A stretch of DNA of 64,000 nucleotides from Paramecium pentaurelia. Taxonomy: Eukaryota; Ciliophora; Oligohymenophorea; Peniculida; Parameciidae. The position numbers and the translations under genes are program-made. The stretch lies in assembly GCA_905183005.1 (NCBI GenBank), contig CAJJDO010000036.1, forward strand, positions 434,001 through 498,000, in the 5' to 3' direction. Position 1 is the first letter of the stretch; each line of letters starts with the position of its first letter. The notes below the pieces were generated by a model. That model saw only the letters and a program-made list of their open reading frames with translations. It made no database searches and had not been told where the DNA came from. This document shows, one piece after another, positions 14,427 through 26,171 of this stretch.

Positions 14427-16314
14427 TCAAATTATTATTGGTTTATCAATAGCCTTTAAATATGATAGTTCTAATTAAGATTAATCAGAATATATTTTGA
14501 AAGAAAATTTATTGCTAAAATTACCATGTTCTAATTTTTCATTTTAATCCATTTATATTGTGTTGATTGGACCAAGACAATCAAGTAAACATGTTGTAAC
14601 TTCTTAAATAATATAGTTTTCATCTTATTCAATTTTATTACATTATTATAAATTATTGATATAAGATAATTATAATAATTATGTACTTTCAACATTAAAT
14701 TAGAATTGAATTAATTTAAAATCTATTATTTACTTTGATCCACTTTATGAATCCTCAACTTTTCTTTTTGTTTCTAAAACTTAATCCTATAAAGTAAATT
14801 CTTCAACAATTTTAAGAGTAACCTTATTGATATAATTTGATTATTTAGCAATCTATTCAAAGATATTAATTAAAATTTATGTTAAATATTTGGTATTGAT
14901 ATTTATTTGACAATTTTTATCAACATAATTAAAAATATTAAATTTCAACTTATAATAAGATGCTAAAGATTCATAATATTTTTAAATTATATTAAGATAA
15001 TCATGAATCTAAAACTTTTCATAAGTTTATTATTGAGTAGAAATTTTATTTCTTTAAAAATAAAATATATAATTCCTAATGTAATTTATTATTGATAAGT
15101 TTAAACACTTTAAACTCATTATTTATTCATATTGATTAAGATTTATTAATTTAGTTTTCTTTATTTATTTATATAAATTTTCTTATTGTGATACAATTTA
15201 AGTTGAAAAATTAATAATTAGTTTTTAGTGTTCTTTTATTTATTTTTAATGCTCTCCTATTAAATCTTATACTTGTTCAGATTTTATTATTCCTATTATA
15301 ATTGGCTTTCCAAAATTCATTTACTTTAATAAAATTTTCATTCCTATTATTTAATCAGTAATTAAATTATGATACATTATTTAAATTTCATTATCAATAT
15401 CTTATTAAATTGGTTCAAAAACTGATTTAATTCTTCTAAATAAATATTCTTCTAATTTTATTCCTTTTTAAATTCCTTTTTCTATTAATCTTTTTTGACT
15501 CTCTTAGTTCTTTATAACTAAATAACAAGACCTTAGAAAAATCTTCATCTATTCAGTTTCTTTAATATTCATGCTTTCTTCAAATTTTTTGTTTTAAAAT
15601 TCTAATATAAATTATCTTGTTCTAGAATCAACACTGACACCAAACATAGCATCATTTATAAATTCATTGATGAGATCTCTATAATATAAAGATTTCATTA
15701 CTTTTATTTGTTGGCAATTAAATTCAGTGAAAATGCTAAACGTGCTGTATATTCCTGCATATATGTCCAAATTCCAATACAAACAACACAAGCAATTGTT
15801 TAAAATACAAAATGCATTTGACTGACTTTATAATTATCAAAAACCCCTAGTAGTATAAAAGGAGTGATAATTGTATAAACTATTTTCAATCTGTTATCGC
15901 TATATTACATAGTACCAATAGCTAAACAACATGTATTAAATCCAAGTACAAAGGTAGGTCTTGAATATGAATTAAGTAATACATATCTAATCCACTCAAA
16001 GCGATTAAAATATTTGTAGATAGGCTCCAAACATAATAAAATGAGAATATTTATCTTAAATAAGGTTCTAATTTCTTGGCAATTATAAGCATAAAAAAGC
16101 AACCTCCTAATACTCCAATCATAATTATTATTAGTTGAATTGGCTGCTATTGAATTACAAATGTTATTAAACAAATAAGAGCTGCTACTGAAATCAATAA
16201 GTTAATCATTTGAAATGATATAAGTCTAATTTTGTTTTAATGGACTTCAAATTCTGCTTCAAAGTTAGGATCATAAAAATTCAACTTCCATTTATGGAAA
16301 GGTAAACCAATCAT
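14427..16314 (-). CDS. Multi-pass membrane protein with degenerate histidine-kinase-like region
   Basis: Start at 16312-16314, TGA at 14427-14429. Two 23-nt introns restore one frame of about 610 residues. The N-terminal half has about six membrane helices (for example MINLLISVAALICLITFVI and LKIVYTIITPFILLGVF). After helix six comes a PAS-sized segment (RDLINEFINDAMFGVSVDSR) and a charged helical stretch. The C-terminal third contains NINTKYLTQILINIFEQIAK followed by VTLKIVEE, which resembles the N-box of HATPase domains (QILxNLLxNAIKF then beta-strands). The key Asn of the N-box is replaced and I see no clear H-box or DxGxG, so kinase activity is doubtful. Ciliates have many membrane-bound hybrid histidine kinases, and this may be a diverged relative. 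The membrane topology is clear; the kinase link is inference. Confidence 0.55.
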
Positions 16315-16481
16315 TTAATAAACTTAGATAAATAATTAAAATGTAAAGCTTGTTAATCAATTAGTATGAATAACAAAATATAGATTCTTAATCGAGAACA
16401 AAAAAAGAAATAAAAATCAAATAAACATTTACCTTAATATAATAAATATATATATATATTTTTAATTTTAATTAATCAAAG

Positions 16482-18027
16482 ATGGAATTTGAGAAACAAA
16501 TTTATCAAACACATTCCTTCTTTTTGTCATTTAGTTTGGTGAGATTTTTTGTTAAATTGGGTTCATTCATATTCCCAATTTTAAGTATTTTAGGATTTTG
16601 TGCTTTATTAATGTTACACATTAACTAATAGATGACAGGGTTAAAATTGCAAGAAACAGACTTAAGTACACTTAGTTATTGATGATAGTTGACTTTGATA
16701 ATGAAACTGTGTACAATTTTAACATTACAAATTCTAATAATGAAAATCTGAATCAGAATTTCAAATATGCTTAGTCCCAAAGTCTTTTGCAATTATAAGA
16801 TGAGTTTTTAAATAAATATAATTTTACTCAAAAAACTATAATGATAAATGGAGATAAATATTGGAGTGGTTTGAATTCTATTTTATAATATACAACAAAT
16901 ATTGAGTGTTTTTTTTTGATAGATCTAATTCATCATATGAATGGATCTGCAATATAGATACTGGATATGTAAAATAACATTTCTTATATTTGGGAAAAGT
17001 CATATTTTGAAGGTATAATATTTTTAAATTATAATAGAGTATTATGCAAATACATACTCAGAAAGGATATATAATACAGTTTTGAGAATATGTAGATGCA
17101 TTATTGGATTATTTTTCTAATGTATAACAGCTTCTATTTATTTTAGAATGCTATTTATCTATATGCCTGTGTTTTCATTAATTATAAGTATTATTATTGT
17201 ATAATTATGTTTTTAGTTGGTTTAATATTTTGTAGAAATCATTAAGAATTACAAATATTGGCCAGGAGTTATCCTTGGATTAATCATTATTTTCATATCT
17301 TAACAAGTAATAATAAATTGAAAAATCAAATTATTGACTCCTTTCTATAAACTCTATATATGTTTTTGTTAATATTTGGTTTGACTTGGGCTTAAGTAAA
17401 TTCACTATTATTTAAAAAACAACATTCATTTTACTTAATAGATAAAATAACATAGTATAATAATAAAATATAATTAGGCATGCATTTTCTTTTGAATATT
17501 TTAGTTTACACTTTCTTAGAACAAGATCTTCCTTATATTTTGTTCCAAAATATTGCTTCATTATCAGATTTTTCCTTTACTATTATATGCAATGCACTTT
17601 GTTTGGACATTATTAGTTAGTTTAATACATTAGTTTATTTGGTTAATTAGGAGTTTTTTGTTACTTTATACACAAATTTGAAATACCAGCTCTAAATTGG
17701 TCTGACAGATCCCCTTACACACCCACGATTAATCGACCCAGAGCTTATTATGTTCCTTTATTTCCAATGAGTTGGATAAATGATACTCCTTAGTTATGGT
17801 CGATGTTTTATCCACTTTATGGAAGGAGGTAATTATTTTCATTGAGCTTAGATATTTTTAAATATAAAATCTGGCTTTAGTAGATTAAAATTTCCCTTTA
17901 TTAAATCAAATTTTAGAATAAGAGATTTAATAAGGTTTAGAAATTCCATAGGATTAAGAAGTCTAAATTGAGATAATTTAATAAATATAGATTCCTTAAG
18001 ATAATCCTTAAAATTAAATAATTGATC

Positions 18028-18059
<32 letters not shown>

Positions 18060-18161
18060 GAATAATTACTAAATTAAATTGAATAAGTTTAAGTTGTACA
18101 TTAAAATTAAGAAATTTAGCATCTGAATTAGGAATAAAATTTTATAAATCAAATTGAATGA
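16482..18161 (+). CDS. Membralin-like (TMEM259) membrane protein, copy 1
   Basis: Starts at 16482 after a 165-bp AT-rich divergent spacer and ends with TGA at 18159-18161. Order: an N-terminal helix (FIFPILSILGFCALLMLHIN); a lumenal region with FNITNSNNENLN and FFLIDLIHHMNGSA; then several helices; and near the C-terminus IHKFEIPALN, the membralin signature seen as HHYELPAI in animals, followed by FPMSWINDTPQLWSMFYPLY. A 23-nt intron after the GR motif leads to a Gln-rich tail with 11 consecutive Gln (10 of them TAA) and the stop. Membralin is an ER membrane protein linked to ER-associated degradation. The adjacent gene is a paralogue. The middle exon borders are not all resolved. Confidence 0.65.
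18028..18059 (+). repeat. AAT trinucleotide microsatellite encoding polyglutamine
   Basis: A run of about ten perfect (AAT)n units. In the frame of the preceding gene it reads CAA followed by ten TAA codons, that is, eleven Gln in the ciliate code. In the standard code it would be ten successive stops. Confidence 0.85.
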
Positions 18162-18194
18162 TTATTATTAATTTTATATAATTAATTAATTAAA

Positions 18195-19550
18195 ATGGAT
18201 TTAGAATGTCTATTGTTCAGAGTACATAAATCATTGTTAACATTTTCTAAAACTAAGCAAATCGTTAACATTTTATTTAAGGCAACATCAATTTCAATTT
18301 TTTTCTATTTGATTTATTTCGTTGTGCTCAATTTAATTTAAATATCAAAATAATCATGCACAAATAACATTGGTATTTTATTCTCCTTTAAATAGAATTT
18401 ATGAATCAAACCTAATTCAAAAATGAAACCTTATTTAAAATATTTATTTATGATAAAGATGAAATTTACCAAACTTACAAATACTCAAAATAATCAGCTA
18501 TCTATAGTTTACCTGAAGAAATTCTTAAAAAACATAATATATCTATTGAAGAGTATAAAATAGACAAGAAATGCTATGCTCAAAATTGGGTTGAAGATTT
18601 AATCTTAACTCAATCAAATATAGAAATTCTATTTTTAAATGACTTAATTTAAAAGTTAAGGAATGTGAATGAAACACATTATTTATTAGAAATAGAAAAC
18701 AATAAAGTTTTAATTTGGATGAATAAATTAGATCTTGAAGAAGAAAATAATCCAATTTCAGAAAAATTCTTAAAAACATTTGCTTTTATAATAAAATGCA
18801 CAATCTATTTATTTTGTTAAACATGCATAGCTAGTTTAATTATTAAAATTCTTTAATTTGGAATTCCTATTTTATTAAATGCAGGATGGTATAGATTATA
18901 TCAAAGAATATTGATAAATAATAATAAATAGTCTCATATGTTAAAAATAAGCTATCTATTGTTATTTTTTGTATTTTTTTAGGTATATTAATCTAGAACA
19001 CTCTTAACTTATATCTATTATAATTAAGCCACAATCCAATCATAGAAAAATCTTTTATTGTAAGAAAACATTATTAATATAGATTAATTTTATTTAATGA
19101 AATAATGAGTAATTTCTTTTTTAGAACTAGATCTACTTTACTATTTGCCCCTAAATATTTAGTTTCTTATTATATACTATTTTTCATATATATGGAAGGC
19201 ACAAGTAATCATAATTCTAAATTATTATAGATTTTGCATTTTATTATCATTTTGTAAATATTTTATGGCTTCTTAGTATTGCTACTGTACTTGCTTTCTT
19301 ACATTTCTATGAAATACCAGCTATACAAGAATGGAATGAAGCTTCATTCTATACTCCTAAAATAACTAGACCAAGAACCCTTTATTTTCCACTTACTCAA
19401 TTAGAATGGAAGGTTGATATACCTTAAATATGGACTATGTTTTATCCTTTACATGGTAGATAATATTTCAATGTTGAAAATTTGTCATTAGTTGACGACA
19501 ATTAAGATCTATTAAATAACTATTTATAATAGAATGCTGCTAATTAGTGA
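18195..19550 (+). CDS. Membralin-like (TMEM259) membrane protein, copy 2
   Basis: Starts at 18195, only 33 bp after the first copy ends, and stops at 19548-19550. It shares the order of the first copy: an N-terminal helix (ISIFFYLIYFVVLNLIQI) with a following Cys; a lumenal block (IYDKDEIYQTYKYSKQSA, then SIEEYKIDKKCYAQNW and LLEIENNKVLIWMN), which parallels the membralin lumenal segment; several helices; then LHFYEIPAIQEWNEASF and LYFPLTQLEWKVDIPQIW, and FYPLHGRQYF near the end. It lacks the polyglutamine tail of copy 1. Tandem paralogues in the same orientation suggest local duplication, although sequence divergence is large, so the event is old. The function is inferred from the family only (ER membrane, ERAD-linked). 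Confidence 0.65.
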
Positions 19551-19558
19551 TATTCATT

Positions 19559-19990
19559 TCATATATTTGTTATTTTTGTATAAAATTAATACATTAAAAA
19601 TATATGATCAAATTTAATAATATTGTTCAAAACTTTTTTCAAGTTCTCTTCTTGAGGAATCTTTAAAATATGCTTTTTTATTTTGTTATAAAAATTCGAC
19701 AAATTCAAAAACCTTGAAAAATAATAATTAGTCTATACATTTTACATAAGTTTAGGTTTTAGCTTATCTTATGTATGATCAACATAATTATTGAATAGTA
19801 AATTATTCAAAAAGAAACATTAATAATTGAAAGATGCGCAATAATTTGTATTTTCATTTTTGACTTAATAATAGTAATAGACATTTGTATCAAGCTTACC
19901 ATAAAATTTTTCAGACAAATAATGCATCCCATGTGAAATTTATTATGCTTATATTAAACATAGTAAAGAGAGAATTAAAATTGTATTCAT
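19559..19990 (-). CDS. Small secreted protein, uncharacterised
   Basis: An uninterrupted 143-residue frame with start at 19988-19990 and stop at 19559-19561. The first 17 residues (MNTILILSLLCLIQAQQ) are a textbook signal peptide. The mature part is Tyr/Asn/Lys-rich with two Cys (NYCASFNYQCFF) that could form one disulfide. No family recognised. It is convergent with the second membralin-like gene, with only 8 bp between the two stops. Its start overlaps the end of the next minus-strand gene if that gene is spliced as proposed. Confidence 0.55.
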
Positions 19991-20480
19991 AAATATTATT
20001 GTTTCACAAAATGACAAATAGTCCTTTATAATAACTTAAATATTCTAGAAACAAAATTATAACTAGAAGAAAATAAAATGAATTTTTTAATCCTTATTTC
20101 TTAAATTTTTTTTATGAAAATTTCTATATCATTAAAGAAAATGCAAAAGGAATCTTTGCAATTAATGAAGTGAATATTTAACAAAAATAAATTCCTTACT
20201 CTTTATTGACATACAATATAATTACACTAAAGTATTCTCATATCACAGTCAAACTGTAATTAAAAGTGAACTAAAAAGGTAAAAATAACAACCTTTATTT
20301 GTTATATTCTCTTTAGAAGAATTCAGAGTTCTAAGTTAAATTTTTTATTTCATATTCTTAAAGAGCAATTTTTTTAATAGATTAATCAATTTTCTTTAAT
20401 TCTAAATCATTTATGGATCCAGTCCAACATAAAAGTATTGCAAGAATTAAAATCAAACATAACTCAATAGACTTTGCCAT
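19987..20480 (-). CDS. Small secreted protein, uncharacterised
   Basis: Start at 20478-20480. The N-terminus (MAKSIELCLILILAILLCW) is a signal peptide. Read without splicing, the frame ends at 20238 (80 residues). Removing a 20-nt GT..AG intron (GTGATATGAGAATACTTTAG) lets it continue to TGA at 19987-19989, adding several Cys (CNYIVCQQRV, INCKDSFCIFF). The longer form overlaps the start of the next secreted gene by four bases. No family recognised. It diverges from the uncharacterised gene at 20558 across a 77-bp shared upstream region. Confidence 0.4.
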
Positions 20481-20557
20481 AAAAAAAACTTTATCAATTT
20501 TTAATGTTATAATTTGTATTTTTATATATCAATACTTTTTATAAAATTAACACTATA

Positions 20558-22376
20558 ATGTAGTTACTTAATAAAAGTCTCCTAATTTATTTTTATATAA
20601 ATTTAATATTTAATCAAAAATTGTTGTATTTTATAATTAATTGCAACCAAAATTCATACACTAAATGGAAAGAGTTAGAAATATGATATTAAGTAATAAT
20701 TTCATAATCAAGATAAAAAGCTTAGTGAATTAATTCTCTATTTGATATTTGAAAGTTCTTTAAATCTGTAATAAATTAAACTAAAATAAAAATTATCTGT
20801 TAAAACATTTTTTTCTCTTACTGCTTCTCAACTATCTTTCAATATGATGAATATATTTTTTTTTACAACTTTTATAAAGATGATATTTTGTTAACTAAGG
20901 AACAAAAACATAATACATAATCTGTAATAGAGTATTATTAATATTAACAAAAAAAAAATGTGAAAATTTATCATAAATTTTTTTAAAGTAGATTTCATTT
21001 TAAAGGATTAATTTTTAACACAATAAATCACGCCGAAAAATTTATTTATTATTAGATATACACTACTAGGTACTTTTTATTTTTTCTTAAAGTTAATAAA
21101 TTTAATATTTTAGATAAATTAAATGGTGTCAAAATTTTATCAAATCGATTAAGAGGGTCTCTATGTCATATAAATAGAGTAGGATATACTTTAAGATGAG
21201 ATAATTAAAATAAATTAGATTTATGTTTTGAAATGTTGTTGATTTAGCTTAATATTAAATCTAGAATTATTTAATGTGGTAGTGGTATGGGGGAAATTAT
21301 TGAAATAGAATAATTTTCAAATATAAATAGAATTAAATTTTATTCTATTGGTCTAAACAAAAAATACAAATTAATCTCAAAGAAAAATTAAATAAAAATA
21401 AAAATTTTAGATAAGTAGAAATAAACTCACTTATTTAGACACTGTATAGATAAAATATATTGATCTTGAAATTAATATTAACAATTTAAACTTAATCTCT
21501 ATGCATTTAGTATAAATTTATATATAAATAAGATGTGAGATTAGATTATGATAATTAAAGAAAATATTAATAGACTACATATAGCATACTTTAAAAATTT
21601 TATTTGTATCTAATTCAAATTTTAATTTTTTTAGAATGCAAATTATGGCAAGATAATATTAAGAAGACGCATGCCTTTTTTATAATATAGAGAATTTAAA
21701 CAACTCGATGTTCTCATATATATAGCAAAACCATTTGTCAAGTAATTAAAAAAAAAAATTATTTTCAAGATGATCTTTACGATTCAGCTCAATAAGAAAT
21801 TGAAAATCATGAGGCTGGGAACAATCCTCTAAATTCTAGTAATTTCTAATTCTCCTCAACGGATGATTAGAAATAAGATGAGTAATTAACCTATATACAT
21901 TTAGGTCATACATCAAAATTCAAAAGCAAAATTATCAATATAAAATATGTGGCAGCTAATTTTGATTCTAATATTGATATTTATAGTTAACTATATAACT
22001 CCATCTTATAAATTTTAAGTTAAAAATTCGATAGTGTTTCCATAAAATTAAAAAATAATAAACTAAGAATTAAGAGGCTTATTTTTTAAGCGAAGACACT
22101 TTATTCCTTCTTAAAAAGTGTTTATTATATCAGAGCTGCAAGATACTATTAATTAAAAACAATCAAAGATAATTTGTATAATTATTTCTGCATTAAATAA
22201 ATATATATTTATTTTGTATTATTGTTAAATAAGAAATTGAGATAATCTGAAAAATCTGTAAAATGGATACTATAAAGTAGGAAGTTCATTTTCGTGCTTT
22301 TCATCATATAAAACTATTTTTATTTACAAATATTAATCTTAATCAATTAAATACATATTTCATTCATATTTCTTGA
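20558..22376 (+). CDS. Uncharacterised multi-exon gene
   Basis: Protein-like frames on the plus strand cover this stretch in several exons. Examples are DEYIFFYNFYKDDILLTKEQ around 20850, FQSRFHFKGLIFNTINHAEK around 20990, QIDQEGLYVIQIEQDILQDE around 21140, CGSGMGEIIEIEQFSN around 21290, and SSTDDQKQDEQLTYIHLGH then KYVAANFDSNIDIYSQLYNS up to about 22000. The start (20558-20560) and the stop (22374-22376, or 22402 without the last intron) are provisional because not all introns could be placed. No domain recognised. The predicted 3' end reaches the stop of the convergent CDPK gene. It could also be a decaying gene. Confidence 0.4.
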
Positions 22377-24002
22377 CTAAAAATTCAATAAATTCTTATT
22401 ATGAAATTTACCCATCTCCATCAGAATCACACATAGATAAAATTTCCTTCCATAGATTATCATCAATTCCTCCCATTATTTCTTATAATTCATCTCTACT
22501 TATTTAACCATCACCATTCTAAAATTGATTAAAGTATAATATACTGTATCAAACATATTAAATGCTTATTGTAATCTTTATTTGTTCAATAATTTCTCTT
22601 CATTAGCAGCTGATGTAATGAATTCAGTAAAATCGACAAAACCAGATTTATTAGTGTCTACTTTATCAAATATATCATCCACCATTTATTTTGCTTTGAT
22701 TTCATCATATTGTTTCAAATAAACTATAATAATAAAATATATTTATACCTTATAGTAATTCATCCTTACTAATTTACCCATTACCATCTTTATCTATTTT
22801 TTTAAACTCATTTAGTAATCCTTCTTTCTCTGCATTAGTCATTAGATTAGTTGAAATAAATTGCATCAAAGCAGCTCTCACTTTGTTTTTCCCCTTAAAA
22901 AATTGAAAAAAATATATACGAAAAAAGTTGACAAATTTTTTATTGCTTTGAAATCAATAGGTGCATTAGGAGCATTCTTTTAAATCCATGGATCATTAAA
23001 TGCTTCTTAAGCTGAAATTCTTTAAGTATAATCTTTAGTAAGCATTTTTTTAATCAAATTTTTTGCTTCTTCTGAAATCTTATTCCAATCCTCAGCTAAT
23101 TGTATAATATAAGAATAGTTACGATCAAATTCATATTTTCCTATTTCTATATTCTATAAAATTTCTTAATCTTATCCTCCAAATGGTGGATAACCACATA
23201 GCATTATATAAAGTATAACTCCACAACTCCAAACATCACATTTTTCATTATAATTTCTTTTCAAAACTTCAGGTGCAATATAATAAGGCTATATAAGTTT
23301 ATTTTATATAATAATACAGTTCCTAATCTTTTAGTTAAATTTTGATTGCTTTCAACTTTCTTGGATGTTCCAAAATCAATAATTTTTAAATTTGAGTTTT
23401 GTTTCTTGTTTTCAAAAAGTATATTTTCTGGTTTTAAATCTCTATGAACAATTTTTTTCTCATGACAATGTACTACTCCACCTAATATTTGTTTCATAAT
23501 ATCTGCAGCCATTTTCTCAGTAAAATATTTCATTTCTGTAATCTTTTGAAATAATTCACCTCCTTCTAAAAATCTATTTATGATTATTATTACTCATACT
23601 CTGTAATAAGGTAATAATTTTTTGTATCCTAAAATAGTTCATGAAGTTTAACTATATTAGGATGATCCAACTCTTTAAGAGTATTGACTTCTGAGAACAT
23701 GTTCTCCTCATCATCCTTAATAATTTTATCTTTTCTAATTTATTTCATTGCCCTTCTACATCCTGAACTTTTATGAATAACTAATCGAACTTCTCCAAAT
23801 GCTCCTAAAATTTTATATATTATCTAATACCGCTTCCAAGACTTTTCTCTATTTTATAAAAATTACTAATTGATCCCTATTTTAGTGTAACAAAAATATC
23901 TGGTCCTACTTTAAATTCATCAGCTCCAGCTTAAGCTCCAGAATTTTTTCCTGCTATTGGTAATTTAGCAGGTTTTCTTTATTAAGATGAGCATGGACCC
24001 AT
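22364..24002 (-). CDS. Calcium-dependent protein kinase (CDPK)
   Basis: Start at 24000-24002, TGA at 22364-22366, with several short introns. It begins MGPCSS, a likely N-myristoylation site with a nearby palmitoylatable Cys. The kinase domain shows the Gly loop (KSLGSG), RAMKQIRKDKIIKDDEENMF, the catalytic loop IVHRDLKPENILF, IIDFGTS, the APE segment, and WSCGVILYIMLCGYPPFGG. The junction domain (DFKAIKNFVNFF) and four EF hands follow: DKDGNGKL, DTNKSGFVDFTEF, a third NGDGQISRDEL, and DSDGDGQISQQEFIEF at the end. This is the full plant/protist CDPK layout, a kinase directly activated by Ca2+. In ciliates such kinases act on cilia and membrane excitability. It fits functionally with the calcium channel at 1.4-9.8 kb. 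Confidence 0.9.
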
Positions 24003-24327
24003 ATATTACAATATAATTTTATTTATAAGATAATTTTTGACAAATTTCTAAGTTATATATTTCTGATTATTTCATTTCTATTCTTTTTTAATGAATCATT
24101 TAAGAATTGATTAATAAAAAAATATATATATTTAAATAAGAAAACAATTCCTGTTTAAGTTAAAGAAATTAATTATTTGAACTAATGAAATTATAAAATC
24201 AAGACAAAATCAAAATAATTAAGATATCTTTTCAAAAATCATACTAAAATATTGTTAAGGTAATTTAAATATAAACATTTTGGAATTTTCTTTAAAAAAT
24301 ATAAGTTAGATAAATTAAGAGAAGAAA
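24003..24327. other. Intergenic, AT-rich
   Basis: Region between the CDPK start and the MBOAT-type gene's stop. It contains poly(AT) tracts and no recognised element. A plus-strand frame with several TGA codons begins near 24093 (see rejected items). Confidence 0.5.
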
Positions 24328-26086
24328 TCATCTTTGCCTAAGTTAGTTATTAAAGATATAAGAATTTGTTTATATAATTTATAAATCAATTATGATTGAA
24401 ATTCCAAATAAAAAATAGAAAATTTTGAACGATATTAATATCAAATTGATGATAATGAAATTATTCCTAAATTAATTTTATAATATGAATAATAGTTAAA
24501 AATTTGATTAAAAAGTTATAAGATAAATAATTATATTTAAAAAGGAAAAAATATTTATTATATGATGTTAAGAAATGTAAAAAGGGAAGATTTGAGCGTT
24601 TTTGAAAAAGTTATTGGATAGTGAATAAAATAATAAAATATAAACAGTTTAAATAATTATCATGATATTTATTTTGTTAATGAAAGATATATCTATGTTA
24701 ATAAGCATGTTCCAAAGATTAATGGAATCCAGTCTTTTTATATTCATTAAATTGATACATAAATTTTTTTGTTTTACATAGATCCATATAATATCTATAT
24801 CTGATGTGTACATAATTATAATTTCTAATAAGATTATACATTATTAAATAGATCTTATTGTAATGCTGAATAATTTATTTTAAATTTAAATTTTATCTTC
24901 AAATAAGTGAAATAAGAATAAAGTTATATAAAACCAAATAGTTTTAAAATCTGAATTAACAAGTAATATGGTTATACTATATATAAGTAGTAAATTCAAA
25001 TAAATATTCTATGAGAAAATATCTTTAACATACTTCTCTAGAAAATTTTTGTAAGTAGCACAAAAGTATTTTTCAAATGATTTTGATGAATTAATCATAA
25101 ACATATGTTTTGGATTGTTTGTTTAAATATCTATATCATCATAACTTGCCCAACATTCTTATAATGCCCACAAAAAGATAAATCTAAAATAGATTTGAAT
25201 TGCTGAGGTTACAAAGAATGAAACACCAGAAAGTGTTGTAATTTATTAATCCCAAAGCCATTCATTTTCTTTATGATTAGTTACTGAATAACATTATGTT
25301 AATATTTATAATGACAATAAAATTAAACCACTTATGATATATTTATGCTTTTTGATAACTGTTAAATTAATCCTAATCTGAATTTACCAATCATTAAATT
25401 AAATCAAAGGTCCTGAATAGTAAAGAGGTGGATAAAGAAGATAAGCCAGATATTCTACTAAGTTAATTTCTTATACTTCAACATTATAACTTGTCATCCT
25501 TAGCATATTCCAAATATAGATGTGTTACCAAGGAATAGGTGCTGCTTAATTAAATTCTTTTCCACTATCACCCCATATATCATTCAAACCATTGAATATA
25601 TTAATTAGATAAATGATGATTAAATGCAATATCCAATGTATTTTTAGAAATATAGCTGATTATTTGCATAACTTTACAAAAATGAAATTAGCAAACATTA
25701 AAATAAGATTAATAGCAAATCCAAATCTACTTAAGTAACCTCCAAATATGATTCCTGAAAAAATATAAAATGGCATTCTTTATTTCCGAAATAAATGTCT
25801 GAAGACTTTCATTAGTTATGATATTTACAGAAATAACAGAGCAAATAAATTAACAATTCCTATAGATATTGATAAAGTACTCTCCATTCAGGATCTAAAA
25901 AATCGATTGTCCAACCTAGCAAAGGAAATTCGATTGTCCCATTAAATTTGCTAGTACTCAAATAAACTGATTATAATAATGATAGTATGATACCTATAGA
26001 ATAAACGGTGGCAATTGCAATGTAGAAACACCATATAACCAAAACTACATATTCTTAATAATTACAATAATTATACCTTTAACCAT
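24328..26086 (-). CDS. MBOAT-family protein, GUP1/HHAT-like, probably lacking catalytic His
   Basis: Start at 26084-26086. A 23-nt intron follows MVKE, and another 23-nt intron follows LLCYF. The family signature is clear: GWTIDFLDPEWRVLYQYL, then SYNVEVQEINLVEYLAYLLY followed by PPLYYSGPLIQFNDW (GUP1/HHAT have NYLAYxLYxPLYIAGPIITFND), then IYFRFIFLWALQECWASYDD. Most of the length is membrane helices. GUP1 and HHAT are ER acyltransferases for GPI-anchor lipid or palmitate. The conserved Trp-His of the FWRxWH motif reads ATYKN here, and the WHD motif reads NSD, so enzyme activity is doubtful. The C-terminus is uncertain: the frame stays open to TGA at 24328, but clear homology ends near 24850. 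Confidence 0.7.
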
Positions 26087-26171
26087 CTTTATTCTGTTTA
26101 AAATAATATATAATCTTAAATTAGTAAAATATAGCACATAATAAAATACTATTTAAGTTTTATTATAATCA

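Noticed and set aside
24093..25012. A charged, protein-like plus-strand frame (for example YFVNERYIYVNKHVPKINGI) opposite the C-terminus of the MBOAT gene
   Set aside because: It contains five or six in-frame TGA codons. Two can be placed in possible 21- and 27-nt introns, the others cannot. It may be a decayed gene, and it casts some doubt on the MBOAT C-terminus, but I could not support it as a CDS.
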